Below are positions 1-7,751 of a DNA stretch of 64,000 bases, one piece after another (the stretch's first letter is position 1; each line of letters opens with the position of its first letter). A program made the position numbers and the translations under genes. The stretch covers positions 16,925 through 80,924 of the forward strand of contig JAMLHN010000016.1 of assembly GCA_023957115.1 (NCBI GenBank), written 5' to 3'. This stretch comes from Thermomicrobiales bacterium (lineage in GTDB: Bacteria > Chloroflexota > Chloroflexia > Thermomicrobiales > UBA6265). The notes under the pieces are model-generated. The model was given only the letters and a program-made list of their open reading frames with translations. It was not told the DNA's origin and searched no databases.

Positions 1-551
1 AGCAGATGCCGGCGCGTCGATTCGGTGATCGGACTCCACCAGCCGGACCCGGAGGCATCTCCCCGATCGGTCGTCAAGACGCCGGTCAGTTTCCAGGTCA
101 GCCAGTCGTGCGGGAGGCAGATGGCGCCAATCGATTCAAGCGCGTCCGGAGCGGTGCGGGCCAGATGCGCGACCTTGGCGATGGTGATCGACGCGACCAG
201 CCGGGTGCCGGTCTCGGCAGCAAAATCCGCGAGCTGGTTCAACCGTTCGGCATCCGGGGCCGCATCGGTGTTGTTCCAGAGGGGAGCCGGTCGAGTCGGA
301 TTCCCATTGATATCCGCAGTCACGAGGCCATGTTGCTGACCAGCGACCGAGATACCCGCAACCTTCAATCCCGTCTGGACGATAGGTTCGACCGCGAGCC
401 GCAACGCTTCCCACCAGTCACCTGGCCATTGGGTATCGGCGCCGCTATGCGGCGCGCGTCCTTCCGCCACGATGGCGCCTGTCGCCAGATCCAATGCAAC
501 CGCCTTGGTCGATTGCGTGCTCGAATCGATTCCCAGAACGACTTCGTTCAT
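1..551 (-). CDS. xylB: Xylulokinase-like FGGY sugar kinase, C-terminal part outside window
   Basis: This is the N-terminal 183 codons of an FGGY-family carbohydrate kinase, which phosphorylates a pentulose (probably D-xylulose) with ATP. The translation opens MNEVVLGIDSSTQSTKAVAL, the phosphate-binding loop of the actin-like ATPase fold. It continues with VAGQQHGLV, PLWNNTDAA and, at the window edge, GDASGSGWWSP, the order and spacing typical of xylulokinase. The ATG is preceded by a purine-rich GAGAGGA site. The gene diverges from the phosphomannose isomerase gene at 641, which suggests a sugar-use locus extending to the left. Substrate assignment rests on the N-terminal half only; another ketose or polyol is possible. 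Confidence 0.85.
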   Translation of the reverse strand, partial: MNEVVLGIDSSTQSTKAVALDLATGAIVAEGRAPHSGADTQWPGDWWEALRLAVEPIVQTGLKVAGISVAGQQHGLVTADINGNPTRPAPLWNNTDAAPDAERLNQLADFAAETGTRLVASITIAKVAHLARTAPDALESIGAICLPHDWLTWKLTGVLTTDRGDASGSGWWSPITESTRRHL

Positions 552-640
552 CGGTCCTCTCACCTCCCGCGATCACTCCGTTATTCTGACGGCAGCGAAA
601 GCCGGCTGCACGGCAGATTTGGACCAAGGAGGTTCTCCCC

Positions 641-1708
641 TTGAACTGGTATCCCATCGAGCTCACATTTCATGTCCGCACCTACGCCTTTGGCGAGCGC
701 CTGATTCCCGACATGCTCGGCAAAACGGATGTCCCCCAGGGCGTTGTGGCCGAGACCTGGGAGATCAGCGATCAGAAAGACGCACGCGCCACGGTGATCA
801 ACGGCGAGCTGTCCGGCCGACCGTTCCATGACGTGGTCATGGAATTTCCGGAGGAGATCGTCGGCCTCGGGTGGAACGGTCCCCATTTCCCGCTGCTCGG
901 AAAGTTTCTCGACGCATCGAACATGTTGCCGGTCCATCTTCATGCCGACGATGAAACCGCGGCCCGGATCTACTCCGAGCCGAACGGCAAGAGTGAGGCC
1001 TGGCACATCCTCTGGGCCGACCCGAACGCGAGCATTCTGGCAGGAATCAAGGACGGGGCCACCGAAGACGACATGATTTCCGCGTTCGAACGGCAGGACT
1101 ACGACGCAGTCATGTATCGCTACCCGATCTCGTCCGGCGATACTGTGTACGTCCCCGGAGGTATTCTCCATTCGTTTGGGCCCAACACCCTGATCTTCGA
1201 GATCCAGCAGACCTCCGATCTGGCGCAGACTGTGATGCCACACGACTTGAACGGCACCAGACTTCCCGAGGATGTCTGGAACGCCAATATCCGGCAGACC
1301 CTGGTGGAGCTCAAGCGTGACTATCTGCCAGTTCCCAATCCCGGTCTGGCGATTCAACGCGGTCAGAACAGCTATCGGTACGGTTGCGCCGGACCGTATT
1401 TTGCCCTGGAGCGCTGGTCACTTCGTGCGACGCATATTGAGCCAGCACATCCGGAGCGATGCCTGACGATCTCCAATGTTGGCGATCCAGTCGAGCTTCG
1501 ATACGCAAGCGGAACGCTCACGCTTGGTCGTGCCAAGTCGTGTGTGATTCCAGCCGCGCTTGGTGAGTTCACCATCGATCCGACCGGGAATGGCGATTTG
1601 ATCGTCTGCTATGTGCCCGATCTTGCCACTGATGTGATCGCTCCGCTCGAGGCAGCCGGGTACACGCGGGAGCAGATTGAGGCGCTTGGTGAGGTTTCGG
1701 TTGAGTAG
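641..1708 (+). CDS. Class I mannose-6-phosphate isomerase-like protein
   Basis: The 355-residue protein belongs to the class I phosphomannose isomerase family, zinc cupin enzymes that interconvert mannose-6-phosphate and fructose-6-phosphate. Family landmarks appear in order: [11 protein letters not shown] (zinc histidines), [13 protein letters not shown] (zinc glutamate), and [24 protein letters not shown], which matches the usual PAG-LHA-G-EIQ-SD segment. The start is TTG at 641, chosen because a strong AAGGAGG lies at 626-632 with 8 bases of spacing. It diverges from a xylulokinase-like gene, so the natural substrate may be another sugar phosphate. A 16-copy heptamer array begins directly after the stop codon. 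Confidence 0.85.
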   Translation: MNWYPIELTFHVRTYAFGERLIPDMLGKTDVPQGVVAETWEISDQKDARATVINGELSGRPFHDVVMEFPEEIVGLGWNGPHFPLLGKFLDASNMLPVHLHADDETAARIYSEPNGKSEAWHILWADPNASILAGIKDGATEDDMISAFERQDYDAVMYRYPISSGDTVYVPGGILHSFGPNTLIFEIQQTSDLAQTVMPHDLNGTRLPEDVWNANIRQTLVELKRDYLPVPNPGLAIQRGQNSYRYGCAGPYFALERWSLRATHIEPAHPERCLTISNVGDPVELRYASGTLTLGRAKSCVIPAALGEFTIDPTGNGDLIVCYVPDLATDVIAPLEAAGYTREQIEALGEVSVE

Positions 1709-1820
1709 GAGCTGGGAGCTGGGAGCTGGGAGCTGGGAGCTGGGAGCTGGGAGCTGGGAGCTGGGAGCTGGGAGCTGGGAGCTGGGAGCTGGGAGCTGGG
1801 AGCTGGGAGCTGGGAGCTGG
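1709..1820 (+). repeat. Tandem array of 16 perfect 7-bp units (GAGCTGG)
   Basis: Sixteen uninterrupted copies of GAGCTGG follow the TAG of the upstream gene with no spacer. Bases 1821-1855 then carry complementary-strand versions of the same heptad family (CCCAGCTCCTAACTCC), so the region can fold back on itself. The same heptad family, more degenerate, is scattered through many intergenic gaps of the window. Arrays of this kind are prone to slipped-strand length change. Confidence 0.97.
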
Positions 1821-1864
1821 GAAAGCCTAAATCCCAGCTCCTAACTCCTCAGCGGTTCGCATAT

Positions 1865-2602
1865 TTAGAACGGAACGATGGTCGACCAGAGTTGGTCGGC
1901 TTCGGCACGAAGCGCAGGTTCTGCATCGGCCACACTGACGGTGGTCGTAGTCTCGCCGACGCTTCCGCTGCCGCCACTGGTCACTGCTTCACCCGACGGA
2001 GATCCGCCGCCTGACGCGCCGCTAACCGAACCTCCGCCGGAGCCAGATCCGCTCGATGCCGAGCCTCCCGACCCTGAGCCCGAGCCGCCCGAACCCGCTC
2101 CACTACCAGAGCTAGCCGAGCCAGAGCTATTGCCGCCATTTCCGCCAACGGCATTGCCGGATTGGGCGTTGCCGCCATCACCGCCATGACCGCCGTTGCC
2201 GCCGCTCCCACCGACACCGTCGCCGGCATTGGCCGTTCCGCCATTGGCTCCTGTTCCAGAACCCCCGGTGGCCGAGCCGCCGCTTGCGCCTCCGCCCGAG
2301 CCGCCCGTGTTGCCGCCGCCGCTCGTGCTGCCACCATCGGTTCCCCCGGCGCCGGCATTTCCACCGGCGCCATCGCCGCCGGTTCCAGAACCACCCGTGC
2401 TCGAGCCACCAGAGCCATCGCCTCCGACGCCATCGCCGCCGGTGCTATCTCCACCGGTACTATCGCTGCCGTCGTCCCCCTGGGCGAGCGCGCCGCTCGT
2501 CCGATCGAGGAGGAACACGCCAACCGCGAGCGCTCCCAGTCCGAGCCGCCTGAGAAATGCCCGGCGATGAAGAATCAAATCGTCGCGCCCATTCGATGTC
2601 AC
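1865..2602 (-). CDS. Tat-exported Gly/Ser/Thr-rich low-complexity protein
   Basis: The 245-residue protein has a twin-arginine signal: [10 protein letters not shown] followed by the hydrophobic stretch [11 protein letters not shown] and an ALAQ cleavage-like site near residue 41. From about residue 42 to 215 it is almost entirely Gly, Ser, Thr, Ala and Asn in runs such as [12 protein letters not shown] and [15 protein letters not shown] short conventional tail follows, ending LWSTIVPF. It superficially resembles mycobacterial PE_PGRS glycine repeats without a PE domain. No catalytic domain is visible. Export by Tat and a structural or surface role are inferences. The opposite strand carries a Pro-rich open frame that is only the mirror of this composition. 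Confidence 0.75.
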   Translation of the reverse strand: MTSNGRDDLILHRRAFLRRLGLGALAVGVFLLDRTSGALAQGDDGSDSTGGDSTGGDGVGGDGSGGSSTGGSGTGGDGAGGNAGAGGTDGGSTSGGGNTGGSGGGASGGSATGGSGTGANGGTANAGDGVGGSGGNGGHGGDGGNAQSGNAVGGNGGNSSGSASSGSGAGSGGSGSGSGGSASSGSGSGGGSVSGASGGGSPSGEAVTSGGSGSVGETTTTVSVADAEPALRAEADQLWSTIVPF

Positions 2603-2767
2603 GTTCGTACTCTCCCGTTCCCGTCACTGGCTTGTTTCGACGCAGGGGCAAATGCCAGTGCGGTGTAAGTATTGACTTGCAATCCACCCTATCACGCCCC
2701 ATGTGCGGTCGCAAGCCACCTCTATACTGCCGCAGTGAATCGGTTAGCTCGTACACAGGAGAAAACC

Positions 2768-3667
2768 ATGAGCCAGATCGGCACTGTCGCCGTTGTCGGC
2801 GCGGGCACCATGGGGGCGCAGATTGCCTCGTTGGTGGCCCTATCCGGACGCACGGTCAAGCTATGGGACGGGTCGGACGCCGCGCTTGCCGCCGGCATCG
2901 AGCGTGCCGAACGAGAGATCTTTTCCGCCCTGGGCGAACGCCGGGAGTTGCCTGTCTCCGAGATTGCGTCCGGTCTGGGCCGGCTGACCGCCGTGGGTTC
3001 GATGTCGGAAGCCGTCGCCGGCACAGATATGGTGATCGAGGCGGTCCGTGAGGAGCTTGGCGTCAAGCAAGCCGTCTTTTCCGAGCTGTCACGATTGACC
3101 CCGGCGATCCTCGGCACGAATTCCTCGTCGATTCCGACCTCACTCATTGCGCCCGCGGTCAAGGGACCTGAACGACTCCTGAACATGCACTTCTTCGCAC
3201 CGATTTGGGTCCGCTCGATGCTCGAGCTCATGTCGTGTGGCCAGACATCGGACGACGTCATGGAGACCGCCTACGATTTCGGCGTTTCCCTCGGCTTGGT
3301 CACCGCACGGGTCAACGGCGAGAGCAAGGGATTCATCATCAATCGTATCTGGCGAGCGGTGAAACGTGAGTCTCTGGCCGTCGTCGACCAGGGTGTCGCC
3401 TCTCCCGAGGACGTCGACCGGCTCTGGATGATGTTCTTCCAGACCCAATACGCGCCCTTCGGCATCATGGATATGGTGGGGCTCGATGTCGTCTCGGATA
3501 TCGAGACGAGCTACCAGTTCGTCTCGCAGGATCCAACCGATACCCCGTCGCCCACGCTGGCCCGTTTGATCGCGGCCGGTACGCTCGGAGAGAAGACGGG
3601 CTCGGGGTTCTACGAGCATCCGAATCCGAAATATCTCGACCCAGACTTTCTCCAGGGAGAGGAGTAG
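2768..3667 (+). CDS. 3-hydroxyacyl-CoA dehydrogenase family protein
   Basis: The 299-residue protein is a single 3-hydroxyacyl-CoA dehydrogenase unit, of the 3-hydroxybutyryl-CoA dehydrogenase type. It would oxidise 3-hydroxyacyl-CoA with NAD+ in the cytoplasm. The N-terminus VAVVGAGTMGAQIA is the Rossmann GxGxxG loop. NMHFFAPIWVRSMLEL carries the region of the catalytic His, and the C-terminal domain has GFIINRIWRAVKRE and GEKTGSGFYEHP. ATG at 2768 was chosen for its upstream ACAGGAGAA and because the Rossmann strand begins at once. The EthD-like gene follows after 4 bases, so they are probably cotranscribed. The exact substrate is not evident. Confidence 0.88.
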   Translation: MSQIGTVAVVGAGTMGAQIASLVALSGRTVKLWDGSDAALAAGIERAEREIFSALGERRELPVSEIASGLGRLTAVGSMSEAVAGTDMVIEAVREELGVKQAVFSELSRLTPAILGTNSSSIPTSLIAPAVKGPERLLNMHFFAPIWVRSMLELMSCGQTSDDVMETAYDFGVSLGLVTARVNGESKGFIINRIWRAVKRESLAVVDQGVASPEDVDRLWMMFFQTQYAPFGIMDMVGLDVVSDIETSYQFVSQDPTDTPSPTLARLIAAGTLGEKTGSGFYEHPNPKYLDPDFLQGEE

Positions 3668-3671
3668 CGTC

Positions 3672-3989
3672 ATGTTCACGGTCGTCTGGCTGGTCAAGAA
3701 ACGAGCGGATCTTTCGCAGGAAGAATTTGCCCGGTATTGGATCGACGAGCACACGCCGCTGACTGCGGCTACACCGGGGATGCGCTCCTACCGTTGCTAT
3801 CCGATGGTTGCGCATGACGGTGCGGCACCGTCGTTCGATGCGATCGCCTTCGCCACCTTCGATGACGAGGCCGCCTGGCGCGTGGCAGAACAAAGCCCGG
3901 AGCTACAAGCAGCTATTGCCGACGCAGTCAATTTCCAGGAGGTCGATCTGACCCAGAGTTTCTACGCGGCAGAGCACGTCATTCGGTAG
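3672..3989 (+). CDS. EthD-like dimeric alpha/beta-barrel protein
   Basis: The 105-residue protein matches the EthD family of small ferredoxin-like dimeric proteins found in catabolic operons. It begins FTVVWLVKKRADLSQEEF and has the typical YWIDEHTPL segment followed by MRSYRCYP. The length is normal. It sits 4 bases downstream of the 3-hydroxyacyl-CoA dehydrogenase. A role beside that enzyme, perhaps as a small isomerase or accessory protein, is inferred from position only. A block of interspersed repeats begins 9 bases after the stop. Confidence 0.75.
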   Translation: MFTVVWLVKKRADLSQEEFARYWIDEHTPLTAATPGMRSYRCYPMVAHDGAAPSFDAIAFATFDDEAAWRVAEQSPELQAAIADAVNFQEVDLTQSFYAAEHVIR

Positions 3990-3998
3990 CGGATGGCT

Positions 3999-4078
3999 GA
4001 GGAGTTGGGAGTTGGGATTTAGGAGTTGGGAACGGGAGGCGCCGTGAGGCAGGACGGGTTCGGCAATGGGCAAACGGC
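3999..4078 (+). repeat. Composite interspersed repeat (heptad family plus TTCGGCAATGGGCAAA block)
   Basis: Bases 3999-4032 are heptads of the GGAGTTG/GGGATTT type. They are followed at 4054-4074 by GACGGGTTCGGCAATGGGCA. The same two blocks occur in the same order at 41785-41866, after lon, so they travel as one composite unit. The remaining sequence to 4177 shows no gene. Confidence 0.8.
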
Positions 4079-4177
4079 AATGGCATTGGACTGCCCCCAT
4101 ATCTGCGAACCACTCGGGAAAGGCAATGAGGGCCAGTCCGGGCACGCGGGGCGTAAACCAGGCGCGGTTGCGGATCG

Positions 4178-4753
4178 CTAAAGCGATTGGGCGACCAACT
4201 TGGTGATGGTTTGGAGGGAATCGACCACGCCCCGGCGATTCAAGGCCGACGAATAGCTCACCGGCAGTTCGTCAGTATTCAGTGATTGCCGCAGCTCGTT
4301 CAAGACCGATTCATCGACCAGATCGACCTTGTTGAACTGAATCACGACCGGAAACTCCGCTGTTGTTTTCTGCAACCGGCCGAGTGCATTCAGGAGCTCG
4401 CTCAGGCTCTCCTGATTTTCCGGCAAGCGCTCCGGTTGCGCGTCGGCCAGAAAGACGACCCCATCGGCCCCGGAAAGCACCGCCTGGCGCGCGTCCTCGC
4501 TTCCCTCATTGCCGGCCACCGAAAAGAGCTGGAAGCGCATTCGATAGTCGCCCACCCTGCCCGCATCGATCGGCAATGTGTCGTAGAGCACCGTTCGTCC
4601 GAGCTCGTTCTCGATCGAGGTCAGCGCTGGCCGTTGTCCCTCGGGAATGAGCTCGTGAACCGCCTTGAGAAAGGTGGTCTTTCCGCTTTGCCCAGGACCG
4701 TAGACCACGATCTTGGCCACGATTTGCCGGTTGTCGAGATCGATCATTGCCAT
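4178..4753 (-). CDS. Small Ras-like GTPase, MglA/Arf-like
   Basis: The 191-residue protein is a stand-alone P-loop GTPase. The Walker A motif GPGQSGKT is at residues 19-26, FQLFSVAGNEG replaces the usual DTAGQE switch II, and FNKVDLVDE supplies the NKxD guanine-specificity motif. This pattern fits the MglA and bacterial Arf-like GTPases, which in other bacteria control polarity, gliding or surface assembly, usually with a Roadblock partner. No Roadblock gene is visible here. ATG at 4751-4753 lies 2 bases after the purM stop, so the two are translationally linked. Function in this organism is unknown. Confidence 0.8.
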   Translation of the reverse strand: MAMIDLDNRQIVAKIVVYGPGQSGKTTFLKAVHELIPEGQRPALTSIENELGRTVLYDTLPIDAGRVGDYRMRFQLFSVAGNEGSEDARQAVLSGADGVVFLADAQPERLPENQESLSELLNALGRLQKTTAEFPVVIQFNKVDLVDESVLNELRQSLNTDELPVSYSSALNRRGVVDSLQTITKLVAQSL

Positions 4754-4755
4754 CG

Positions 4756-5838
4756 TCAGCTCACCGTTCCATCGATCGTCTGCTCGATCGTGACCTTCCA
4801 CTCGCTCGATCCGGCGACGATTTCGCCGATCACCCGAGCATCTGAAATTGCGTCGCAGACCGTTTGCGCATCGGCAGGACGGACCGCCAGCACCATACCG
4901 ATACCCATGTTGAAGGTACGGTATTGCTCGCGCGGTTCGACATTTCCAGTTTCGACAAGATAACGAAAAATCGGATTGACCGTCCATGTGGACTGATCGA
5001 GCCGGACGACAACTCCATCCGGCAGCATACGTGGAAGATTGTCGATCAAGCCGCCACCCGTGATATGGGCGATTCCCAGGATTATCCCCTGTTCAACAAG
5101 CGGGTAGACCTGGGGGAAATACGTCAAATGCGGCGCGAGCAGCGCCTCGCCAATGGTTTCCCCATCCCCACCCGGAAGTGGATGCGCCAGCACTTCGCGA
5201 TCCTGCGACGGTCCGCCAGTCGCTCCGACGATCATGCGCGCGAGACTGAAACCGTTGGTATGAAGCCCCGCTGACGGTAGACCGATCAGCAGGTCATCCG
5301 GTTCGATCCTCGATCCATCGATGAAGGCGGATGGACTGACCTCGCCGACGATGAAGCCGGCGGCATCGTATTCGCCGGGCGCGTAGAGTCCCGGCATCTC
5401 CGCGGTTTCCCCACCGATCAGCGCAGCGCCGTTGACCCCACAGGCAGCCGCCATACCTTCGACCAATCCCTCCAGCGCCTCGGAATCGATCTTGCCCATG
5501 GCGACGTAGTCGAGGAAGAAGAGCGGTCGCGCACCACAAGCCAGGATGTCATTGACACAGTGATTGACGAGATCGCCACCGACGCGCTTGTGCGCCCAGC
5601 CACCGATCGCAAACGCGAGCTTGATCTTGGTGCCGATTCCGTCGGCGCTGGCGATCAACAACCGGTCCTCGCCGGCGGGAAGCCGAAAGATCCCACCAAA
5701 ATGCCCGATCTCTCCCGCCGTCCCGGCGGTTGCCGTTGCACGGGCGAAACCAGCGATGGCGCCGAGACTCCGCGCAGCCTGGTCGATATCGACCCCGGCA
5801 TCGCGATACGAGATGGGTTTGGCAGATTCGGCGCTCAA
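4756..5838 (-). CDS. purM: Phosphoribosylformylglycinamidine cyclo-ligase
   Basis: This 360-residue protein is PurM (AIR synthetase), which closes the imidazole ring of purines by converting FGAM to AIR with ATP. Recognisable blocks are SYRDAGVDIDQ at the N-terminus, IASADGIGTKIKLA, GGDLVNHCVNDILACGARPLFFLDY and LIGGETAEMPGLY, followed by HITGGGLIDNLPRMLP. The length is close to the family norm of about 350. The start is TTG at 5836-5838, with AGGAG 5 bases upstream. It lies 53 bases downstream of hflX and 2 bases upstream of the small GTPase on the same strand. purE and purK lie near 63.6 kb. Confidence 0.97.
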   Translation of the reverse strand: MSAESAKPISYRDAGVDIDQAARSLGAIAGFARATATAGTAGEIGHFGGIFRLPAGEDRLLIASADGIGTKIKLAFAIGGWAHKRVGGDLVNHCVNDILACGARPLFFLDYVAMGKIDSEALEGLVEGMAAACGVNGAALIGGETAEMPGLYAPGEYDAAGFIVGEVSPSAFIDGSRIEPDDLLIGLPSAGLHTNGFSLARMIVGATGGPSQDREVLAHPLPGGDGETIGEALLAPHLTYFPQVYPLVEQGIILGIAHITGGGLIDNLPRMLPDGVVVRLDQSTWTVNPIFRYLVETGNVEPREQYRTFNMGIGMVLAVRPADAQTVCDAISDARVIGEIVAGSSEWKVTIEQTIDGTVS

Positions 5839-5891
5839 CTCGGCTCCTGGCGGGGTCAGACGAATGCTGGGCGTAGTATCGCCCGAATGGG

Positions 5892-7196
5892 TCAGGCGAC
5901 GGCGCCGCGATCACCGAGCGATTCTGGCTCGACCGGTTCCGCTTTGACACTGAGATACGGATCGAACCCTCCGAGCACAGCTTCGGGCAATTTGCCAGTG
6001 AGAATGGTTCCACGCTCGTCGTAGACGGTTTCTTCGACGCGGCCGAGGGTGTGGAACCTGTCCACCAGATCGTGCCGCGAAAACGGCGCGACCAGCTCGA
6101 CATCGACGAAGCGTTGCTCGCTTTCGAGCCCGAGCTCGATCTCGCCCAGCAACGCCTCGATTCCCAATCCGGTTTGCCCCGAAATGGTCACGACGGGCCA
6201 CTCGTCTCCAACGGCCTCCCGCAATCGTTGCAACTGCTCTTCCGGCACATTCTCGATCTGGTCAGCCTTGTTGAGCGCAATGAGGGTTGGTTTCCCATCG
6301 GCCCCGAGCTCTTCCAACACCTCATTGACGGTGCCGAACTGCTCGACCGCATTCGGATGTGTGACGTCGACCACGTGCACCAGCAACGTGGCCTCATTGA
6401 TCTCTTCGAGGGTCGCGCGGAAGGCTGCAATCAACATCGTGGGAAGATTGTTGATGAACCCGACCGTGTCGGTCATCAGCACATTCCGCCCACCCGGAAG
6501 CTGAATGCGTCTCGTCGTCGGATCGAGGGTAGCGAAAAGCTTGTCCTCCGCCAGTACACCGGCGTCGGTCAGACGATTGAGCAGCGTACTCTTGCCCGCA
6601 TTGGTGTAGCCGACCAACGCGACCACCGCCATGTTCTGCTGTCGCCGGTTATCACGATAGAGCTGCCGGTGCCGGTGGACATCGGCAAGCTGATCCTTGA
6701 TGAACGCGATGCGCTTGCCCAGCTCACGGCGGTCGGATTCGAGCTGAGTTTCACCGGGTCCGCGGAGTCCGACTCCGCCGACCGCCTGGCGGGAGAGGTG
6801 AGTCCACATACCGGTCAGGCGTGGTAGGCGATATTCGAGCTGGGCCAGCTCGACCTGCAGTCGCCCTTCGTGCGTTTGGGCCCGCTTGGCAAAGACATCC
6901 AGAATCAGCGCCGTCCGGTCGATGACTTTGACGTCCAGCGCCTTCTCGAGATTGCGTTGCTGCGACGGACTGAGCTCGTCATTGAAGATCACCAGATCGT
7001 ATTCGAGCGTCTCACGCTCTGCCTTGATCTCTTCCAGTTTCCCCTTGCCGACATAGGTGCCGGCGACCGGATGACTGAGCTTCTGGGTGACCGCCCCGAT
7101 GACCTCGACGTCGACGGTTTCGGCCAGCCGGGCAAGCTCTTCCAGCGAGTCCTGGACATTCCAGGCATCGCCGTACTTGTCGACGGCGACGAGCAA
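5892..7196 (-). CDS. hflX: GTPase HflX
   Basis: HflX is a ribosome-associated GTPase that binds the 50S subunit and helps rescue or split stalled ribosomes. The N-terminal domain carries [12 protein letters not shown] and [16 protein letters not shown]. The glycine-rich linker [14 protein letters not shown] follows at about residues 140-153. The G domain has GYTNAGKST (196-204), [10 protein letters not shown] and LNKAD. The first usable ATG/GTG/TTG is TTG at 7194-7196, but it has no ribosome binding site. An in-frame ATT at 7239-7241 has GAGG 9 bases upstream and adds 15 residues, bringing the family ALLVAVD segment to its usual position. The true gene may therefore end at 7241. Confidence 0.95.
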   Translation of the reverse strand: MLVAVDKYGDAWNVQDSLEELARLAETVDVEVIGAVTQKLSHPVAGTYVGKGKLEEIKAERETLEYDLVIFNDELSPSQQRNLEKALDVKVIDRTALILDVFAKRAQTHEGRLQVELAQLEYRLPRLTGMWTHLSRQAVGGVGLRGPGETQLESDRRELGKRIAFIKDQLADVHRHRQLYRDNRRQQNMAVVALVGYTNAGKSTLLNRLTDAGVLAEDKLFATLDPTTRRIQLPGGRNVLMTDTVGFINNLPTMLIAAFRATLEEINEATLLVHVVDVTHPNAVEQFGTVNEVLEELGADGKPTLIALNKADQIENVPEEQLQRLREAVGDEWPVVTISGQTGLGIEALLGEIELGLESEQRFVDVELVAPFSRHDLVDRFHTLGRVEETVYDERGTILTGKLPEAVLGGFDPYLSVKAEPVEPESLGDRGAVA

Positions 7197-7250
7197 GGCG
7201 TGTTCGATGGGCTGGCCGGTAATTCGATAGTTGTGCGGAATGGTGGGTTA

Positions 7251-7751
7251 CCTCATGAATCTCTGAGCGAAGCATGCGATTGGTAAGATGGCGTGGATCG
7301 AGCCGGCGATCCCCGGGAAAAACCGAACTCCCGGACTGTCTCATACGGAATCCGGGTGAACACACCAGGATGCGGCACGATCGGTTCACCACCGCTCCAG
7401 CCCAGCATCGCATGAGGCGCAATTGCCCGGGCAACGAATATCAAGCGAAGAATCGTCCTCCAGGTACGCATCTGACAAAGAAAACGAGCCGATCGAGCGA
7501 CCATCCGAGCGGGACGGCACCGATTCCATCCGCAATGCGGCTCGATTCCTTGGCTGAATTGGACCGCAAATGAATTGCGCATCAGCTCACGCCCTGAAAC
7601 CAGCCGTCCAAATCGTCTCAGGACCCAAGGCTCAGGACGCAGGACCTTTTCATACACCCTAATGCCACGTCGCTGCGCACTCAACGTCCCGGTGGGACTC
7701 AGTTTGTAGGCCTACCGGATGGTCCGTAGGCTCTGGACGACGAACATCGCC
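7251..7751. other. 500-bp intergenic region without a gene
   Basis: This gap lies between hflX and the lyase-like gene and contains no convincing coding sequence on either strand. It holds one copy of an interspersed element at 7340-7417. Bases 7660-7740 contain GC-rich sequence resembling part of 53640-53760. The open frames here are short and have no family resemblance. Confidence 0.75.
7340..7417 (+). repeat. Interspersed element, copy A (CATACGGAATCCGGGTGAAC family)
   Basis: About 78 bases starting CTCATACGGAATCCGGGTGA and ending CAGCATCGCATGAGG recur almost identically at 54013-54088 and, inverted, at 35237-35315; a diverged inverted copy lies at 41917-41990. The ends CTCAT and ATGAG are complementary, and GGTGAAC pairs with GTTCACC inside. 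This suggests a folded RNA or a small mobile palindrome. Confidence 0.9.

Noticed and set aside
1709..1820. CRISPR array
   Set aside because: The repeats are adjoining 7-bp units with no spacers, and no cas gene is in the window.
1878..2570. Proline-rich and arginine-rich long open frames opposite the glycine-rich protein
   Set aside because: They are the antisense reading of a GGN-repeat coding sequence; only the minus-strand frame has a signal peptide and a start with an ordinary tail.
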